A stretch of DNA of 64,000 nucleotides from an uncultured Bacteroidota bacterium. Lineage in GTDB: Bacteria > Bacteroidota > Bacteroidia > Bacteroidales > UBA12481. Each line of letters opens with the position of its first letter. The stretch's first letter is position 1. The position numbers and the translations under genes were made by a program. The notes below the pieces were generated by a model, which did not search any database, was not told where the DNA came from, and saw only the letters and a program-made list of their open reading frames with translations. This document shows positions 8,642 through 17,195 of this stretch, one piece after another. Where the stretch lies: positions 262,051 through 326,050 of the forward strand of contig CAINOB010000002.1 of assembly GCA_903851365.1 (NCBI GenBank), in the 5' to 3' direction.

Positions 8642-9721
8642 ATGAACTTAAATACACAGAAACTTCACAGGCAAGGCGTTAGCATCTGGCTCGATAATAT
8701 TACCCGAAATATGCTCGATAATGGTGTTCTTCAACACTATATCGATGAATTGTCGATTACCGGACTTACCTCAAATCCTTCGATTTTTGAGGCAGCGATT
8801 GCCAAAACAAGTTATTATGATGAGGCTATAAAAAAGATCAGCGGACAGAACCTCAGCGACGAGGACCTCTTTTTCAGCCTGGCAATTGAAGATATCCAGC
8901 GTGCAGCAGATTTTTTTCTGCCCGTTTATCAGAAGACCAATGGACTCGATGGTTTTGTATCTATTGAGGTATCACCACTTTTAGCTTACGATACTGAAAA
9001 CACGATCAAGGCAGCTCTCGATATTCATAAAAAAGTTAACCGTCCGAATGCCTTTATCAAGATTCCCGGAACCCCTGAAGGACTTCCGGCCATTGAGAAA
9101 GCCATCGCGGCTGGTATACCCGTGAATGTTACGCTATTGTTTTCGGCTGAGCAATATGAAGCCGCTGCCATGGCTTACCTGAGGGGAGCTGAGGAGCGGG
9201 TGGAAAAAGGCCTGAACCCTGATGTACGGTCAGTGGCTTCTGTATTTGTAAGCCGCTGGGATAAAGCCGTGTCGGACAAGGTGCCTGCTGACCTGCAAAA
9301 TCAAATGGGGATTGCGGTCATGCAAAAAACCTATCATTCCTACCTGAAATTTCTGCAGTCAGAAAGGGTGCAGAAACTCACAAATTTCGGAGTATTTCCT
9401 CAACGCATACTTTGGGCCAGTACCGGAACCAAAGATCCTGCAGCATCAGATGTTCTCTATATTTCAAACCTGATAGCCCCTTATTCCGTCAATACCATGC
9501 CGGAAAATACGCTCCTCGCCTATGCTGATCATGGACAAACCGGAGAGCCACTTTCCGTGGACAAATCTGCAGCAGAAAAATTGATCAGCCGTATCGAAGG
9601 ATTCTCAGTAAATTACCTTGCCCTGGCCGATCAGCTGCAGCGTGAAGGTGCCGAATCATTCAATAAATCCTGGAATAACCTGATCGGGAGCATCGCAACC
9701 AAAAAAAGCAGTATTAAATAA
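8642..9721 (+). CDS. tal: Transaldolase
   Basis: Transfers a dihydroxyacetone unit between sugar phosphates (sedoheptulose 7-phosphate + glyceraldehyde 3-phosphate <-> erythrose 4-phosphate + fructose 6-phosphate) in the non-oxidative pentose phosphate pathway, in the cytoplasm. The 359-residue protein belongs to the longer (mycobacterial/cyanobacterial Tal) class: it has the signature GLTSNPSIFEAAIAKTSYYD near residue 43, the Schiff-base lysine K140 in NAFIKIPGTPEGLPA, and the VNVTLLFS and SVASVFVSRWD strands, with RILWASTGTKDP near residue 255. This same subclass is known as the N-terminal half of fused Tal-Pgi proteins. Here pgi follows after six bases, so the pair is an operon driven by the promoter at 8584-8615. 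Confidence 0.97.
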   Translation: MNLNTQKLHRQGVSIWLDNITRNMLDNGVLQHYIDELSITGLTSNPSIFEAAIAKTSYYDEAIKKISGQNLSDEDLFFSLAIEDIQRAADFFLPVYQKTNGLDGFVSIEVSPLLAYDTENTIKAALDIHKKVNRPNAFIKIPGTPEGLPAIEKAIAAGIPVNVTLLFSAEQYEAAAMAYLRGAEERVEKGLNPDVRSVASVFVSRWDKAVSDKVPADLQNQMGIAVMQKTYHSYLKFLQSERVQKLTNFGVFPQRILWASTGTKDPAASDVLYISNLIAPYSVNTMPENTLLAYADHGQTGEPLSVDKSAAEKLISRIEGFSVNYLALADQLQREGAESFNKSWNNLIGSIATKKSSIK

Positions 9722-9727
9722 AACCTG

Positions 9728-11341
9728 ATGAGCACCGATTTAACTAATTCCGCCGCCTGGAAATCTCTTGAAAAGCATTTCCGGGAAATCGAAAAGGTCA
9801 CTATTAAGGACCTGTTCAAACTGGATGAAACACGCGGCACCAGTTTTGTGACCCAGGAAGCCGGCATTTATTTCGATTATTCCAAGCACCGTGTTTCGGC
9901 AGAAACGTTAAGCCTGCTGTTCAGCCTGGCAGAGGAACGCGGACTGGAAGCGAAAAGGGAAGATATGTTCTCTGGCCGAAAAATCAATACTACCGAAAAC
10001 CGGTCAGTGCTGCACACCGCACTCAGGGCGCCAAAAGGGTCAACCATCCTTGCTGATGGGCATAATGTAGTTCCTGATGTACATGCCGTACTGGATAAAA
10101 TGGCTGTTTTTGCTGAAAAGGTACGCAGGGGTGAATGGCTGGGATTTACAGGTAAACCAGTTAAGAATATTGTCAACATAGGTATCGGTGGATCCGATCT
10201 GGGTCCTGTGATGGCATATGAGGCACTGAAATATTATGCCATGCGAACCCTTACTTTCCGCTTTGTTTCCAATGTCGATGGGAACGATTTTTCGGAAGCA
10301 GTACAAGGTCTCGATCCGGAGGATACACTGTTCATCATATCTTCAAAAACATTTACTACTCTTGAAACCATGGCCAATGCGCAAGCCGCAAGAGCATGGT
10401 CCCTGAAAAAATTGGGCAGCATTTCTGCCGTTGCCAGGCACTTTGTTGCCGTCTCCACCAATGAAAAAGAGGTGGTAAAATTTGGTATCGATGCCGAAAA
10501 TATTTTCGGATTCTGGGATTGGGTAGGTGGCCGGTATTCCATGACTTCCGCGATTGGGTTATCGACCATGATTGCCATCGGACCTGAAAACTATCAACAG
10601 TTGCTCGACGGTTTTCATCAGATCGATGTACATTTCCGTACCGCTCCCCTGACCAGGAATATTCCTGTTATTATGGGATTGCTCGGGATTTGGTACAATA
10701 ATTTTTTCGGTGCCCAGACTCAGGGTGTTTTGCCTTATGATAATTATATGAAGCGCTTTCCGGCTTATCTGCAGCAGCTGACCATGGAGAGTAACGGTAA
10801 GCAGGTAACCCTGGGCGGGAAAAGAACGGATTATCAAACAGGAACCATCTATTGGGGCGAACCAGGAACCAATGGCCAACACTCCTTTTACCAGTTGATA
10901 CATCAGGGAACGAAGCTTATCCCCTGCGATTTTATCGGATTTAAAGAAACGCTTAATGAACTTCCTTCCCAGCAGGACTACTTGATTGCCAATATGATAG
11001 CGCAAGGTGAAGCTTTAGCTTTCGGAAAAACCGCCGATGAAGTCAGGGCAGGAAATGTACCTGAGGAGCTGGTTCCACATAAAGTATTCGAAGGCAACCG
11101 TCCATCTTCAACATTCTTCCTCGATAAGCTGACCCCCGAAAACCTGGGTAAGCTAGTGGCTATGTATGAGCACTGCGTATTTGTGCAGGGTGCTATCTGG
11201 GATATCAACCCATTCGACCAGATGGGTGTCGAACTTGGGAAAGTATTGGCCCAGAACATAATTCCCGAACTTCAAGACAATGAAAAACCACTTAATCACG
11301 ATAGCTCAACAAATGCGCTGATCGGGTTTTACCGGAAGTAG
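9728..11341 (+). CDS. pgi: Glucose-6-phosphate isomerase
   Basis: Interconverts glucose 6-phosphate and fructose 6-phosphate in glycolysis and gluconeogenesis (cytoplasm). The 537-residue length matches bacterial PGI. Visible motifs are [19 protein letters not shown] (sugar phosphate binding, about residue 148), the family signature [12 protein letters not shown] (about residue 264), the catalytic-region motif [10 protein letters not shown], and the C-terminal signature [13 protein letters not shown]. It begins six bases after the tal stop, so it is probably co-translated. The product of one enzyme (fructose 6-phosphate) is the substrate of the other, which gives the pairing metabolic sense. 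Confidence 0.98.
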   Translation: MSTDLTNSAAWKSLEKHFREIEKVTIKDLFKLDETRGTSFVTQEAGIYFDYSKHRVSAETLSLLFSLAEERGLEAKREDMFSGRKINTTENRSVLHTALRAPKGSTILADGHNVVPDVHAVLDKMAVFAEKVRRGEWLGFTGKPVKNIVNIGIGGSDLGPVMAYEALKYYAMRTLTFRFVSNVDGNDFSEAVQGLDPEDTLFIISSKTFTTLETMANAQAARAWSLKKLGSISAVARHFVAVSTNEKEVVKFGIDAENIFGFWDWVGGRYSMTSAIGLSTMIAIGPENYQQLLDGFHQIDVHFRTAPLTRNIPVIMGLLGIWYNNFFGAQTQGVLPYDNYMKRFPAYLQQLTMESNGKQVTLGGKRTDYQTGTIYWGEPGTNGQHSFYQLIHQGTKLIPCDFIGFKETLNELPSQQDYLIANMIAQGEALAFGKTADEVRAGNVPEELVPHKVFEGNRPSSTFFLDKLTPENLGKLVAMYEHCVFVQGAIWDINPFDQMGVELGKVLAQNIIPELQDNEKPLNHDSSTNALIGFYRK

Positions 11342-11357
11342 GCAGGAAGTGAAACCT

Positions 11358-11378
11358 GATACCCGATACCCGATACCC
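11358..11378. repeat. Tandem 7-mer repeat (GATACCC)x3
   Basis: Three perfect copies of GATACCC lie directly after pgi and just upstream of the -7 element of the next gene. No function can be assigned from sequence; such short arrays are common in Bacteroidota intergenic DNA. Confidence 0.6.
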
Positions 11379-11386
11379 TTTTTCGC

Positions 11387-11394
11387 TATCTTTG
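11387..11394 (+). promoter_or_regulatory. Putative -7 element of the beta-barrel gene at 11411
   Basis: TATCTTTG matches TAnnTTTG perfectly, 16 bases before the ATG at 11411. No clear -33 TTTG is present because the GATACCC repeat occupies that spacing. Confidence 0.45.
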
Positions 11395-11410
11395 TTTAAA
11401 CAGCATCGCA

Positions 11411-12433
11411 ATGAAAAAACTATGCACTCTTCTAATAGCTTTCTTGCTCCTGGTAGGGTTCTCAGTATCGGGACAAGCCCAGAATGCTTCCGATACTACT
11501 TCCCTGAAATATAAAGTTGTCAAACAAAACGGTGTCTCATTTACCGGCAAAATTCTTTCGCGGGATGCAAGGGAAATCCTGATGGAATCAGAAGAAATTG
11601 GATTGGTTTATATTCCCAAGCATGAGGTGAAAGAGATCATTCCAATCACCAGTAATGGGAAGAATAGCAACGGACAATTATTCTCAACGCGCTACTTTCT
11701 GACCACAAATGGATTTCCGATCGCCAAAGGAGATAATTATGTCCAATGGAACCTGTTTGGCCCGGATTTTCAATTCGGAATTGCCGACAATTTCGGCGTG
11801 GGGATCATGACTTCTTGGGTTGGGATGCCGGTTATCGGGACGGCTAAATACAGCTTTAATATTGCAAAAAACCTACATGGCGGGGTGGGATTCCTGGGCG
11901 GTACGGGTTCGTGGGCCTATCCAAAGTACGGACTGGCACTTCCGTTTGGATTCCTTACGTTTGGTAACCGGATAAATAACATCAACTTTTCTGCAGGATA
12001 CGGTGCCGTTTTTGCTGAAAGGACAGAAACAATCTATACCCTCATCAACACTCCGACTGAGTATAGTACCAACAGCTATACCTCAGTAAATCGGACTTAT
12101 AATGATGGCGAAGGCAGGTTTTTAATGTCGCTGGCAGGGATGTTCCGGCTGAATAAGAAATTCAGTTTTGTTTTTGATTCATTTATTATGCTTCCCGGCA
12201 AGGAAACCGCTGTACAGGTACTCAAAGAAAACTATCATGACATGGGCAAGGCGTTAACCTACTCATTGGAAACCCAGATTCAACAAAGAAATCCACTTAT
12301 TGTCCTGGCGCCGGGACTGCGTTTCCAGGCCACAGAAAACAGCTCGTTCCAGTTTGGCTTCACAGGGGTCCATTACCAGGGAAAGTTTATTCAGGTACCG
12401 ATACCACTGATTCAATGGTTTAGAAAGATTTAA
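11411..12433 (+). CDS. Hypothetical outer membrane beta-barrel-like protein
   Basis: Function unknown. The 340-residue protein has a signal peptide (MKKLCTLLIAFLLLVGFSVSGQAQ). Residues about 30-80 (YKVVKQNGVSFTGKILSRDA, then EILMESEEIGLVYIPKHEV) look like a small SH3/LSm-like beta-domain that Bacteroidota often place in front of barrels. From residue about 95 the sequence is a series of alternating amphipathic strands rich in G/F/Y (NYVQWNLFGPDFQFGIADNF, LHGGVGFLGGTGS, FQFGFTGVHYQGKF), as expected of an outer membrane barrel. It ends 14 bases inside the 3' end of the convergent gene at 12420, so the two transcripts overlap tail to tail. Confidence 0.6.
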   Translation: MKKLCTLLIAFLLLVGFSVSGQAQNASDTTSLKYKVVKQNGVSFTGKILSRDAREILMESEEIGLVYIPKHEVKEIIPITSNGKNSNGQLFSTRYFLTTNGFPIAKGDNYVQWNLFGPDFQFGIADNFGVGIMTSWVGMPVIGTAKYSFNIAKNLHGGVGFLGGTGSWAYPKYGLALPFGFLTFGNRINNINFSAGYGAVFAERTETIYTLINTPTEYSTNSYTSVNRTYNDGEGRFLMSLAGMFRLNKKFSFVFDSFIMLPGKETAVQVLKENYHDMGKALTYSLETQIQQRNPLIVLAPGLRFQATENSSFQFGFTGVHYQGKFIQVPIPLIQWFRKI

Positions 12434-14693
12434 CAAAACTCTTTGTTTCACCGGCGCTGACTGAAATTTTCGGCCACTTCAGAAATGCCAGGTTTCCAAG
12501 AGGTTTGGATGCATCAGTCGAGGATTCAGCAAAAACCGAAATTTCAGCGTCGTATTTTGTCGGGTTGGTAATCTCAAGTTTTACTGCGCCGGATGATCGG
12601 CTGATAATCTTAACCTCAACCTGATCCAGGACGTATAATACTTCTTTATCTGTTTGCAGATAAATGCCTGGCAGCTCCATGGCCATAAGGATCCCATTCA
12701 GTTCATTCCAGCCTGTTTTCCACCCTGCTCCGCGGGAGCCACGGCTGTCGGCATCGCAATAAGTCAGGCGTTCGGATATGGTGCCATCAGGTTGAACACC
12801 TTCGGCCCAGGCATGTGCGATATCCCTTATCAGTTCAGCGTATCGCGTATCACCGGTGGCACGGAAAATTTTAAATAACGGATCCCCTGATGAGGTGCAA
12901 ATCCCCGGTGCCCCATGCTTATTTTGAGTGCTGGCCCACACAGCCCCTGTAAGTTTGGCACCCAGCTTTGCAAGTTCGGTTTGTGGAGGCAACTCATAAT
13001 CATAAGAAACTACCCATGTAGCAAACAAATTCGCCACATTTCTTGATTTATCAAGCCATTTTTGGTCACCTGTGAGCTCATAGAGCACCATGAGTGAGGT
13101 CATCAGCGCAGAAGCTGATTCGGAGTCGGCATTCTGAAGAATGTCGGCACAGGCGCCTGTGGTCATTCCGTTAGCGACAAAATCACGGCTGTAATAATAA
13201 TTCGCCGCCTCCATCGCAACTTTCATGAATCCGGGTTCCTTAAAATAGTCTGAAGCAAGGGCCATGCCACCAACCGCACTGGCTCCGCTGGTGGTATTAT
13301 ACACCGCCACTTCGCCGGTATTGATGTTTACAAAGTTTCCCCACTGCCCGTATTTGTTCCAAGTATCTGAAAATGCCTGCGCCAGCCTATGGATATTTGT
13401 TTCCCATGCCGGTTTGATTGAGCTAGATTTACCCTCCTCTCTGAGCAGCTCAAATTGCTTGATCATCCAGTAAAGTACGTCGCCGTTTTTGCGGGTCAGG
13501 GTTATCCAGGGAAATTCATCATAGCCTTCACGACCAAAACATTTCCCATCGAAGTTAAGGGCTCCATAAAAATATCCCGCAGTGCCCTGTGCTCGCGGAA
13601 TAGCAAAATCGAAGGTGTTCGCTGCATGATCGAGATGCAGGCTATCCCCTAAAACCAGCATCGGATAAGTGTCCATCAATCCTCCAACCCAACCGAAAGA
13701 AATCCAGTCGGCATTCTCGGGGCGGTAGAAACGGAACGGACCTTTGTCAAAATATCGGTTGTCGATATTCCTTGCCATTACTTTTGCAGCTTCACTGAAT
13801 GGCATCAGATTGCGCGGCTGGTTGGGGCCGGAAACCTCCTTTCGCACAGACATGAATTTTTCAAGAAGGCCAGGGATATCGGTTGTTTTAAATGAATATA
13901 TTTTTATTCTCATTGTGATCTCATCTCCGGCTTTCCAATCTATCCCCCTGTCCGGGCTCGGACTGAAACCCACGAATTCTGGCTTGAGTTCCCGCACCCC
14001 CGGAGCGCTTAACATGATCGTGGCTTTTGTGCGGTCGGCACTCTCACTCACAATAAGTCCGTTGTCGACGATGCCATTTGCCGTGCGGATTCCCTGATCG
14101 GCCAGCAAAATAAATGCCCTCCCGAACTTTTTGCTGTAAATACAAATGGCTGGAGTAGTGGCATTGCAGGCTGTGACCATGATTTTCGATGGCTTTCCTG
14201 CATCGGTTGATAATTGCGGCAGTCCTGTGGTTGTGAGCGGCAGCTCTTTTTTGTACAGATCGTCACGGTCGAGTCCTGCGGCATAATTACGATTAACAAT
14301 CCGGTTCCGGTTTCCATTATAGACGGATGCTGGTATCATCACGTAGTTTTCCGTGCTCCATCCATCGAAATCAAATGCAACCGCAATGCCTGCCGAGCCA
14401 CTGATGCCCTGGCGCAACCTGAATTTTGCTACCAATTCCATTGCATCCCGGTTGCCGGGAATCGGTTTATATTTCACCTCAGATATCCATTCAGCGTCGG
14501 ATAATGTGAGCTTACCACCCGAAAATTCTTTTGTATTTACTATCACCGATCCATCGTAATTGCATTCCAGCAAGCGCATGGATCCTCCAATCGGCTTAAG
14601 CAGTTTTTCAAACCCTGCAGAATCGGGGATTGCGGTTGCTGATAAGGCTGGCAACAGCAAAATCGAAAATAACTTCCAAAATCGTAAATACAT
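12420..14693 (-). CDS. Exported (alpha/alpha)6-toroid-like protein, possible glycoside hydrolase
   Basis: A 757-residue protein with signal peptide (MYLRFWKLFSILLLPALSATA). Residues about 30-270 are a beta-rich N-terminal domain. Residues about 300-680 are helical with repeated aromatic/acidic pockets (GWVGGLMDTYPMLVLGDSL, AIPRAQGTAGYFYG, ANYYYSRDFVANGMTTGACAD, YELTGDQKWLDKSRNVANLF, FRATGDTRYAELIRDIAHAW), the pattern of six-hairpin (alpha/alpha)6 toroids seen in many polysaccharide hydrolases and lyases. A C-terminal beta-sandwich closes the protein. I cannot name a CAZy family or catalytic residues. The palindromic 18-mer at 14711-14728 lies upstream of its start. The 3' end overlaps the convergent gene by 14 bases. 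Confidence 0.6.
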   Translation of the reverse strand: MYLRFWKLFSILLLPALSATAIPDSAGFEKLLKPIGGSMRLLECNYDGSVIVNTKEFSGGKLTLSDAEWISEVKYKPIPGNRDAMELVAKFRLRQGISGSAGIAVAFDFDGWSTENYVMIPASVYNGNRNRIVNRNYAAGLDRDDLYKKELPLTTTGLPQLSTDAGKPSKIMVTACNATTPAICIYSKKFGRAFILLADQGIRTANGIVDNGLIVSESADRTKATIMLSAPGVRELKPEFVGFSPSPDRGIDWKAGDEITMRIKIYSFKTTDIPGLLEKFMSVRKEVSGPNQPRNLMPFSEAAKVMARNIDNRYFDKGPFRFYRPENADWISFGWVGGLMDTYPMLVLGDSLHLDHAANTFDFAIPRAQGTAGYFYGALNFDGKCFGREGYDEFPWITLTRKNGDVLYWMIKQFELLREEGKSSSIKPAWETNIHRLAQAFSDTWNKYGQWGNFVNINTGEVAVYNTTSGASAVGGMALASDYFKEPGFMKVAMEAANYYYSRDFVANGMTTGACADILQNADSESASALMTSLMVLYELTGDQKWLDKSRNVANLFATWVVSYDYELPPQTELAKLGAKLTGAVWASTQNKHGAPGICTSSGDPLFKIFRATGDTRYAELIRDIAHAWAEGVQPDGTISERLTYCDADSRGSRGAGWKTGWNELNGILMAMELPGIYLQTDKEVLYVLDQVEVKIISRSSGAVKLEITNPTKYDAEISVFAESSTDASKPLGNLAFLKWPKISVSAGETKSFVKSF

Positions 14694-14710
14694 GATATTT
14701 AAAGGTTTAA

Positions 14711-14728
14711 GATTCTAAATTGGAATCT
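14711..14728. repeat. Repeated palindromic 18-mer, copy 1
   Basis: GATTCTAAATTGGAATCT, with arms GATTC/GAATC around a 7-base centre. An identical copy lies at 19981-19998. This copy is 18-35 bases upstream of the start of the minus-strand gene ending at 12420, so it could be an operator or a dispersed element. Confidence 0.7.
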
Positions 14729-14734
14729 ATAACT

Positions 14735-15403
14735 TTATTTACCTCCTCCAACTTTCTTAATATCAACTACCTCCAGCACCTGCTTTTCATAACCCTTGAG
14801 TGTAACATTGATCATCGCCAATCCAACCACTTTCAGGGTGGATATGGAGTTCGGTAAAATCAAGCGCAGCACCGGAACCAGCCAGGATACATATTTATAG
14901 TAAGAGTTTACATTTTTCAATCCGTTGGTAGGCGTCATAAAGGCTGGCCGGAAATTGTAAACCTGCCTGAAAGGAAGCTTGGTCAGGTCGTTCTCGGTTT
15001 TACCTTTTACCCGCGCCCACATGATTTTTCCCTTTTCGCTGCTGTCGGTAGAGGCTCCGGATACATAACAAAAGCTCATATCAGGATTCAGTTGTGCCAG
15101 CGTGGAGGCAAATGCCATCGTGAGGGTATAAGTGATGCGGGTATATTCAGGTTCTTTCATCCCCACTGATGAAACGCCTGCACAGAAATAGCAGGCATCG
15201 TATCCGCTCAGACGGTCGGTGACCGGAGATAGATCAGTGAAATCCTGATGTAGAATTTCAGTAAGTTTCGGATGAGTCACACCGCAGGGTTTTCGGTTAA
15301 TTACCAATACCTGCTCTATATCCGGATGATAAAGACATTCGTGCAGGACGCCTTCTCCAACCATCCCGGTTGATCCGGTGACAATGACTTTCAGTTTTTT
15401 CAT
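14735..15403 (-). CDS. Atypical SDR / NAD(P)-binding epimerase-like protein
   Basis: A 222-residue Rossmann protein. The dinucleotide-binding loop is at the N-terminus (KKLKVIVTGSTGMVGEGVLH, the GxxGxxG form GSTGMVG), followed by ILHQDFTDLSPV and YFCAGVSSVG strands, SFCYVSGASTD, and a K in WARVKGKTENDL that replaces the usual YxxxK tyrosine. This is the atypical NAD(P)H-binding (NmrA/HSCARG/YbjT-like) group. It is probably a cytoplasmic oxidoreductase or redox-sensing protein of unknown substrate. It stands between the toroid-fold gene and a divergent FISUMP gene. Short length fits the family. Confidence 0.8.
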   Translation of the reverse strand: MKKLKVIVTGSTGMVGEGVLHECLYHPDIEQVLVINRKPCGVTHPKLTEILHQDFTDLSPVTDRLSGYDACYFCAGVSSVGMKEPEYTRITYTLTMAFASTLAQLNPDMSFCYVSGASTDSSEKGKIMWARVKGKTENDLTKLPFRQVYNFRPAFMTPTNGLKNVNSYYKYVSWLVPVLRLILPNSISTLKVVGLAMINVTLKGYEKQVLEVVDIKKVGGGK

Positions 15404-15485
15404 TTTTTATAGGTATAGTTCCTGAGGTCAAATATAAGAAAGCATATCCCTGATTATGAAGCAGTTTTTTCATATTTTCATATAA

Positions 15486-16239
15486 ATGCTTAAATTGCAG
15501 GGGATGTCAGGATGGAATTACGTGAAAATATTTTCCCCAGCCGCTCTTTTGGCGTGGCCGCTGCTTTTTTTTAGTTGCATGGAGCAAACCGTGAATCCGG
15601 CGTCCGGCAAGTTTATCGATAAGCGCGATAAACATGAATACCAGTGGGTAACTATTGGAACGCAAACCTGGATGGCCGAAAACCTTGCCTGGCTGCCGGC
15701 AGTCAGCCCCCCTGCAATGGGATCTGATACCGAACCTTTCTATTATGTTTTTGGTTACGACGGGACAGACGTTAATGCCGCCAGGCGAACCAATGGTTTT
15801 TCCAGCTACGGTGTATTCTATAACTGGGTGGCAGCAATGAACCTCGCAGATAGCAGTTCCGGCCAATCTGAAATCCGTGGGGTTTGTCCAGAGGGTTGGC
15901 ATATGCCCACCGATGAAGAATGGGATGTTCTGGTAGACTTTCTGGGAGGAGATGCCATTGCCGGGAAAAAAAATGAAATCCACAAAAAGCTGGAAAACAT
16001 ACGACGGTACTTCAGGTAAAGGGGATAACTCCAGCGGATTTAATGGACTGCCGGCAGGATCAAGAAATAACATCGGAGTGTTTTACGAAATTGGATACAA
16101 TGCACTTTTCTGGTCATCCACCCAAAGTGGTGATTACAGTGCATGGTACAGGCACCTGGGCTATAATCATACTGGGGTTAACCGATATTTCCTGAATAAA
16201 AGTTTTGGATTTTCTGTCCGCTGTGTTCAGGATATTTGA
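15486..16239 (+). pseudogene. FISUMP-domain lipoprotein, frameshifted at an A8 tract
   Basis: Two overlapping reading frames together make one FISUMP (Fibrobacter succinogenes major paralogous) domain lipoprotein of about 250 residues. Frame one (15486-16019) has a lipoprotein signal (better start ATG 15504, lipobox LLFFSC) and the domain motifs WMAENL, YGVFYNWVAAMN and GWHMPTDEEWDVL, then runs out of homology after AIAGKK. Frame two (from about 15970 to 16239) resumes with MKSTKSW, FNGLPAGSRN, YNALFWSST and SFGFSVRCVQD. The switch falls in eight adenines at 15966-15973; seven would restore one frame (GGG AAA AAA ATG). It is either a real frameshift, a slippage-prone tract or a sequencing error. 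Confidence 0.85.
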
Positions 16240-16290
16240 CAGTCAGTACTTGGCAGTCAACAGTAAGCATTTGGCAATTAGCACATTGAG
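16240..16290. repeat. Degenerate TTGGCAGTC/TTTGGCAAT intergenic repeat
   Basis: The short gap holds imperfect repeated units (CAGTCAGTACTTGGCAGTCA, then ACAGTAAGCATTTGGCAATT) of a kind frequently scattered between Bacteroidota genes. No gene or clear terminator is visible. Confidence 0.4.
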
Positions 16291-16989
16291 CTAGCCTTTT
16301 CGGCTGATGTCGCGGAGCTTGTCGAAGTCAAGAATCTCAACCTTCCGGTCATCAATTTCAATCAGTCCTTCTTCGCGGAATTCTTTTAGGATACGGCTTA
16401 CTGATTCCTTAGTCATTCCAGTAAATTCACCAAGTTCCTGACGGGTGAGTATGAAATCAAAAGGATTGGTTTCAAAGATGATCTTATGAAGGTTTAGTAG
16501 GGCTTCAGAGATGCGGCCAGCCATATTTTTCTGGTTCAGGCTGCGGATACGGTTATAAAGAAGGATATCCCTTTCCCCCATATTTTTATAAAAGCGCTTG
16601 GCAAAATCGGGATTCGTATCGATCAGTTTATGCAATTGCTGAATTTCGAGATAACAGGTGCGGCATTCTGAAATGGCAATGACAGAAAAATGATAGCGGT
16701 TGTCAACAAATAAACCTGGGCCAGTCAGAATAAAAACCGGCTTCTCAATCGATATAATAATGTCCTGCTCACCTGGTGTTTCCAAAACCACCTTAACCAG
16801 ACCTTCATTCAGGCTGACCAGATGAGAAATCGGAGCTCCCTGTTTGGCAATAACTTCACCGGTGCGATACGCAGTGTCGTATTTTGCTTCATGCAGAATC
16901 TCCATTTCACTAAGGCTCAGAGCCTGAAATGCATCGCATTTCTGTAAACAATGCTGGCAGGAGTCCGGTGTTGTGGGTTCAATCATCAT
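16291..16989 (-). CDS. Crp/Fnr family transcriptional regulator, possibly Fe-S
   Basis: A cyclic-nucleotide-binding-fold regulator of 232 residues. Residues 11-18 carry a cysteine cluster C11-x2-C14-x3-C18, and C109 and C112 lie in the beta-roll region (ECRTCYLEI). Three N-terminal plus an internal cysteine is the arrangement of the oxygen-sensing [4Fe-4S] FNR proteins, although the spacing differs from E. coli. The beta-roll covers residues about 25-120, a dimerisation helix about 125-160, and the winged helix about 175-232 (LTRQELGEFTGMTKESVSRI). It faces the multiheme cytochrome genes, and FNR-like boxes sit between (17048-17082), so it probably controls that locus and itself. A nitrosative or redox sensor of the same family is an alternative. 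Confidence 0.9.
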   Translation of the reverse strand: MMIEPTTPDSCQHCLQKCDAFQALSLSEMEILHEAKYDTAYRTGEVIAKQGAPISHLVSLNEGLVKVVLETPGEQDIIISIEKPVFILTGPGLFVDNRYHFSVIAISECRTCYLEIQQLHKLIDTNPDFAKRFYKNMGERDILLYNRIRSLNQKNMAGRISEALLNLHKIIFETNPFDFILTRQELGEFTGMTKESVSRILKEFREEGLIEIDDRKVEILDFDKLRDISRKG

Positions 16990-17011
16990 CTTTTGGTTTT
17001 AGAATTCTATG

Positions 17012-17019
17012 CGAATATA
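17012..17019 (-). promoter_or_regulatory. Weak -7 element for the Crp/Fnr gene
   Basis: Minus-strand TATATTCG matches TAnnTTTG with one mismatch, 22 bases before the ATG at 16989. The FNR-like boxes at 17048-17082 would then lie about 40-60 bases upstream of its start of transcription. Confidence 0.3.
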
Positions 17020-17047
17020 AAAAATTATGATTTATGTCAAGTATTAA

Positions 17048-17061
17048 ATGATATAAATCAA
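17048..17061. promoter_or_regulatory. FNR-like operator, site 1
   Basis: ATGATATAAATCAA matches the FNR consensus TTGAT-N4-ATCAA at nine of ten specified positions. It lies in the shared control region between the Crp/Fnr gene (start 16989) and the hexaheme cytochrome gene (start 17196). Confidence 0.65.
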
Positions 17062-17068
17062 AGAGCTA

Positions 17069-17082
17069 AAGATATAAATCAG
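17069..17082. promoter_or_regulatory. FNR-like operator, site 2 (weaker)
   Basis: AAGATATAAATCAG repeats the 11-base core GATATAAATCA of site 1 exactly 21 bases downstream, that is two helical turns, so two dimers would bind on the same DNA face. It matches seven of ten consensus positions. Confidence 0.5.
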
Positions 17083-17195
17083 TTTAGAAATGAAATAGTT
17101 CAAACCTTGTATGTATACATATCAATATGTGAGAACCTGCTGTTTGGCTAATAACAGGTACTTTCGACTCAAACTATCAACAAATGTTCACGTAT

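Noticed and set aside
11358-11378. GATACCC triplet repeat as a CRISPR-like or phase-variable array
   Set aside because: Only three 7-base units with no spacers; too short for either call, so it is recorded just as a repeat.
15966-15975. Programmed +1 ribosomal frameshift in the FISUMP gene
   Set aside because: No stop codon, stimulatory structure or known shift site accompanies the A8 tract, so a mutation, slippage or sequencing error is more likely than a programmed event.
15952-16239. A separate small gene for the second FISUMP frame
   Set aside because: It starts mid-domain with no signal or ribosome site and continues the first frame's homology exactly, so one broken gene is the simpler reading.
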